This document shows, piece after piece, positions 52,707 through 54,220 of a DNA stretch of 54,220 nt (positions are counted from its first letter, which is position 1; each line of letters begins with the position of its first letter). A program made the translations under genes and the position numbers. Source of the stretch: Hyphomicrobiales bacterium (GTDB lineage: Bacteria; Pseudomonadota; Alphaproteobacteria; Rhizobiales; Beijerinckiaceae). The DNA lies in the NCBI GenBank assembly GCA_026400555.1, contig JAPLOW010000132.1, forward strand, positions 1-54,220. Direction: 5' to 3'. A model generated the notes under the pieces. It had not been told where the DNA came from and ran no database searches. It worked only from the letters and a program-made list of their open reading frames with translations.

Positions 52707-53480
52707 ATGGCCGATCTCCTCTCCGGTTTCTCGGGCGCGCTTGTCGGCTTCATCCTTGCCCTGGTTGGGGGCGGAGGTTCCGTGCTGGCGATGCCCCTGC
52801 TGGTCTATGGTGTCGGCGGCACATCGGCCCATGTGGCGATCGGCACCAGCGCCCTTGCGGTGTCTGCCAGTGCGCTGGCCAACCTGCTTGGCCATGCCAA
52901 GGCGGGCCATGTCAAATGGCGCTGCGGCCTCGTTTTCGCCGCCGCGGGGGTCACCGGAGCCCTTATCGGCTCAACTTTTGCAAAGACGATCGACGGTCAG
53001 AAGCTTCTCGCGCTGTTCGGCGGCCTGATGGTGCTTGTGGGAATGGTGATGTTTCTCAAGCGCGCGGCGGGCGGCGATCCTACCGTCCGGCTCGACAGGA
53101 GTTCCGCCTCCGTGCTGCTCCCCTGGCTCAGCGGCTTCGGCTTCGCCACGGGTCTCCTGTCCGGCTTTTTCGGCATTGGCGGCGGCTTTCTGATCGTGCC
53201 TGCACTCATGCTGGCGACGGGCATGTCCCTGCCCTTCGCCATCGGAACGTCACTGATCAGCGTCACGGGCTTCGGCGCCGCGACGGCTGCAAGCTATGCC
53301 ATGTCAGGACTGGTCGACTGGCGCATTGCCCTCGCGTTCATCGTTGGCGGTGTCGCAGGTGGCCTGGGAGGCATCGCGCTCGGCCGGAGGCTGGCCGAGC
53401 GGAAGGGCGCCCTCGGCATACTGCTCGCCAGCGTCATTGTGCTGGTGGGCGTCTACGTCATCGCGCAGAATGTCGTCTAA
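52707..53480 (+). CDS. sulfite exporter TauE/SafE (TSUP) family
   Basis: A 257-residue membrane protein with about eight helices and two TSUP repeats: LLSGFSGALVGFILALVGGG near 3-22 with the Gly-rich GGGGS turn, then GTSALAVSASALANLLGHAK near 42-61. The second repeat has GLLSGFFGIGGGFLIVPALM near 148-167 and IGTSLISVTGFGAATAASYA near 176-195. In the BigR operon it is thought to export sulfite made by persulfide oxidation. The ATG at 52707 was chosen over an upstream in-frame start at 52665 that would overlap the rhodanese gene. Confidence 0.88.
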   Translation: MADLLSGFSGALVGFILALVGGGGSVLAMPLLVYGVGGTSAHVAIGTSALAVSASALANLLGHAKAGHVKWRCGLVFAAAGVTGALIGSTFAKTIDGQKLLALFGGLMVLVGMVMFLKRAAGGDPTVRLDRSSASVLLPWLSGFGFATGLLSGFFGIGGGFLIVPALMLATGMSLPFAIGTSLISVTGFGAATAASYAMSGLVDWRIALAFIVGGVAGGLGGIALGRRLAERKGALGILLASVIVLVGVYVIAQNVV

Positions 53481-53797
53481 GCATCACGGACGCCTGCATT
53501 CGGCGATCACGGGGCTGGTTGCGCCCTTCGCCCTCGATCGGGAGACCGACGGCCACCCAACATCCTCGTCCTTAGCTCGTCGCAGGAGCGGATTTTGGTG
53601 TGCCTTAACGCGATCTCGGCCTTCCAACGGCTCAGGATGAGGCCGCGTGAGAGTTGAAGGCACGAGCAAGGCATCCCCACCTTGCCACCCCCGCTCATCC
53701 GCGTTATACGCCCGCTGCCCTCTCCAGACACCCTTGGAGGCTAGGGGGCAGGCGGCCGCCGGTTGGCGGCGCTTTCATTTTGTGAAGGATCAAACAC
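53481..53797. other. 317-base intergenic region before rplY
   Basis: No gene recognised. It contains a palindromic unit of the CCTCATCCT family at 53564-53642 and a perfect hairpin, GCCGCC-GGTT-GGCGGC, at 53755-53770 followed by GCTTTCATTTTG. The latter ends 28 bases before the L25 start and may be a leader structure or upstream terminator. No confident promoter was found. Confidence 0.6.
53564..53642. repeat. degenerate CCTCATCCT/AGGATGAGG palindromic unit
   Basis: CCTCGTCCT (53564-53572) and AGGATGAGG (53634-53642) pair with one G-T across about 60 bases, with AACGGCTC preceding the right arm as in other copies. A longer-spaced version of the units at 7724 and 21750. Confidence 0.55.
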
Positions 53798-54220
53798 ATG
53801 TCCGCTATGAAGCAGATCAAGGCTTCGGCGCGCGCGTCTGGTGGCAAGGGGGCCGCCCGTGCAGTTCGCCGTTCCGGCAAGGTTCCCGCCGTCATTTATG
53901 GTGGTGGCGAAGCCGCCCTCCCCATCGCGCTCGACTATGCCCAGATCAACCGTCTGATCTATGCCGGCCACTTCCTGACCACCGTGTTCGAGATCGATGT
54001 CGACGGCACCATCGTCCGCGCCGTGCCACGCGACTATCAGCTCGAGCCCGTCAAGGACACGCCGCTACATGTCGACTTCCTGCGCCTGTCGGCCGGCTCG
54101 ATGATCCGCGTCGAAATCCCGATCCACGTCACCGGCCAGGATGTCTCGCCGGGTGTGAAGCGTGGCGGCATGGTGCAGATCGTCGAGCACTCGCTCGAGA
54201 TGATGGTGCCGGCGGACAAC
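53798..54220 (+). CDS. rplY: 50S ribosomal protein L25/general stress protein Ctc, 3' end off the window
   Basis: The first 141 codons of an L25/CTC protein, which binds 5S rRNA. The N-terminal domain has IKASARASGGKGAARAVRRS, GKVPAVIYGGGEAALPIAL and LEPVKDTPLHVDFLRLSAGS near 86-105. The CTC C-terminal domain begins with IRVEIPIHVTGQDVSPGVKR. AAGGATCAAACAC precedes the ATG at 53798. A second Met lies three codons later. prs-rplY adjacency, interrupted by the sulfur island, is the expected alphaproteobacterial order. Confidence 0.94.
   Translation, partial: MSAMKQIKASARASGGKGAARAVRRSGKVPAVIYGGGEAALPIALDYAQINRLIYAGHFLTTVFEIDVDGTIVRAVPRDYQLEPVKDTPLHVDFLRLSAGSMIRVEIPIHVTGQDVSPGVKRGGMVQIVEHSLEMMVPADN

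Overview
The window is high-GC DNA from an alphaproteobacterium, most likely of the order Hyphomicrobiales (inference). The protein families, the ffh-rpsP-rimM-trmD block, the dapF-mtaB pair, a long UvrB with an N-terminal extension, extensin-like and DUF1499 proteins, BigR-type sulfur regulation and the CCTCATCCT/AGGATGAGG intergenic palindromes all point that way. The species cannot be named from the sequence. No rRNA, tRNA or CRISPR array was recognised.

Layout. 1-4980: partial tRNA hydroxylase TrhO, a SemiSWEET, DUF1499 and DUF486 membrane proteins, an orphan methyltransferase, FadD and a periplasmic rhodanese. 5094-12446: leuC, a class A acid phosphatase, small membrane and metallopeptidase genes, a disrupted leuD overlapped by a glycosyltransferase and an SDR reductase, an extensin-like lipoprotein and DUF2798. 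12617-13654: a 27-codon membrane ORF with a near-perfect Shine-Dalgarno and a decayed IS5-type element. 13704-19795: prfC, HlyIII, cspA with a clear terminator, a DUF6481 coiled-coil protein, a small basic protein with an unusual leader, an MBL hydrolase and a PAP2-like membrane protein. 20056-25858: ffh, rpsP, rimM and trmD, facing mtaB-dapF. 25985-31764: an exported GyrI-like protein, a two-gene UxaA-type dehydratase divergent from a Tat-exported FAH-family hydrolase, an RTX remnant, a short CxxCH ORF, a frameshifted GGDEF gene and a lipoprotein. 32041-38192: uvrB, aroA, a TPR protein and leuB. 38310-41682: TPP riboswitch and thiBPQ with a broken thiB. 41796-47506: a methyltransferase pseudogene, a fused oxoprolinase/hydantoinase and a divergent TRAP binding protein. 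47546-54220: uvrC, prs, a BigR-Blh-rhodanese-TauE sulfur island, and rplY running off the end.

Functional themes. Leucine synthesis is represented by leuC, leuD and leuB at three separate places. Thiamine uptake is under TPP control. Reactive-sulfur detoxification (persulfide dioxygenase, rhodanese, sulfite exporter, thiol-switch repressor) forms a compact island between the housekeeping genes prs and rplY. Nucleotide excision repair is represented by uvrB and uvrC.

Several genes are broken: leuD and thiB have each lost roughly 20 codons out of frame, the GGDEF and RTX genes carry single-base-type frameshifts, a methyltransferase has two in-frame TAA codons, and the transposase has a nonsense codon. 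Whether these are genuine decay or sequence/assembly error is the main open question. I did not find a convincing wholly new multi-gene system. The most original candidates are the alternative-hairpin leader at 17405-17437, the CxxCH mini-protein, the 27-aa membrane protein, the exported FAH hydrolase beside UxaA, and the divergent oxoprolinase/TRAP locus with palindromic operators.
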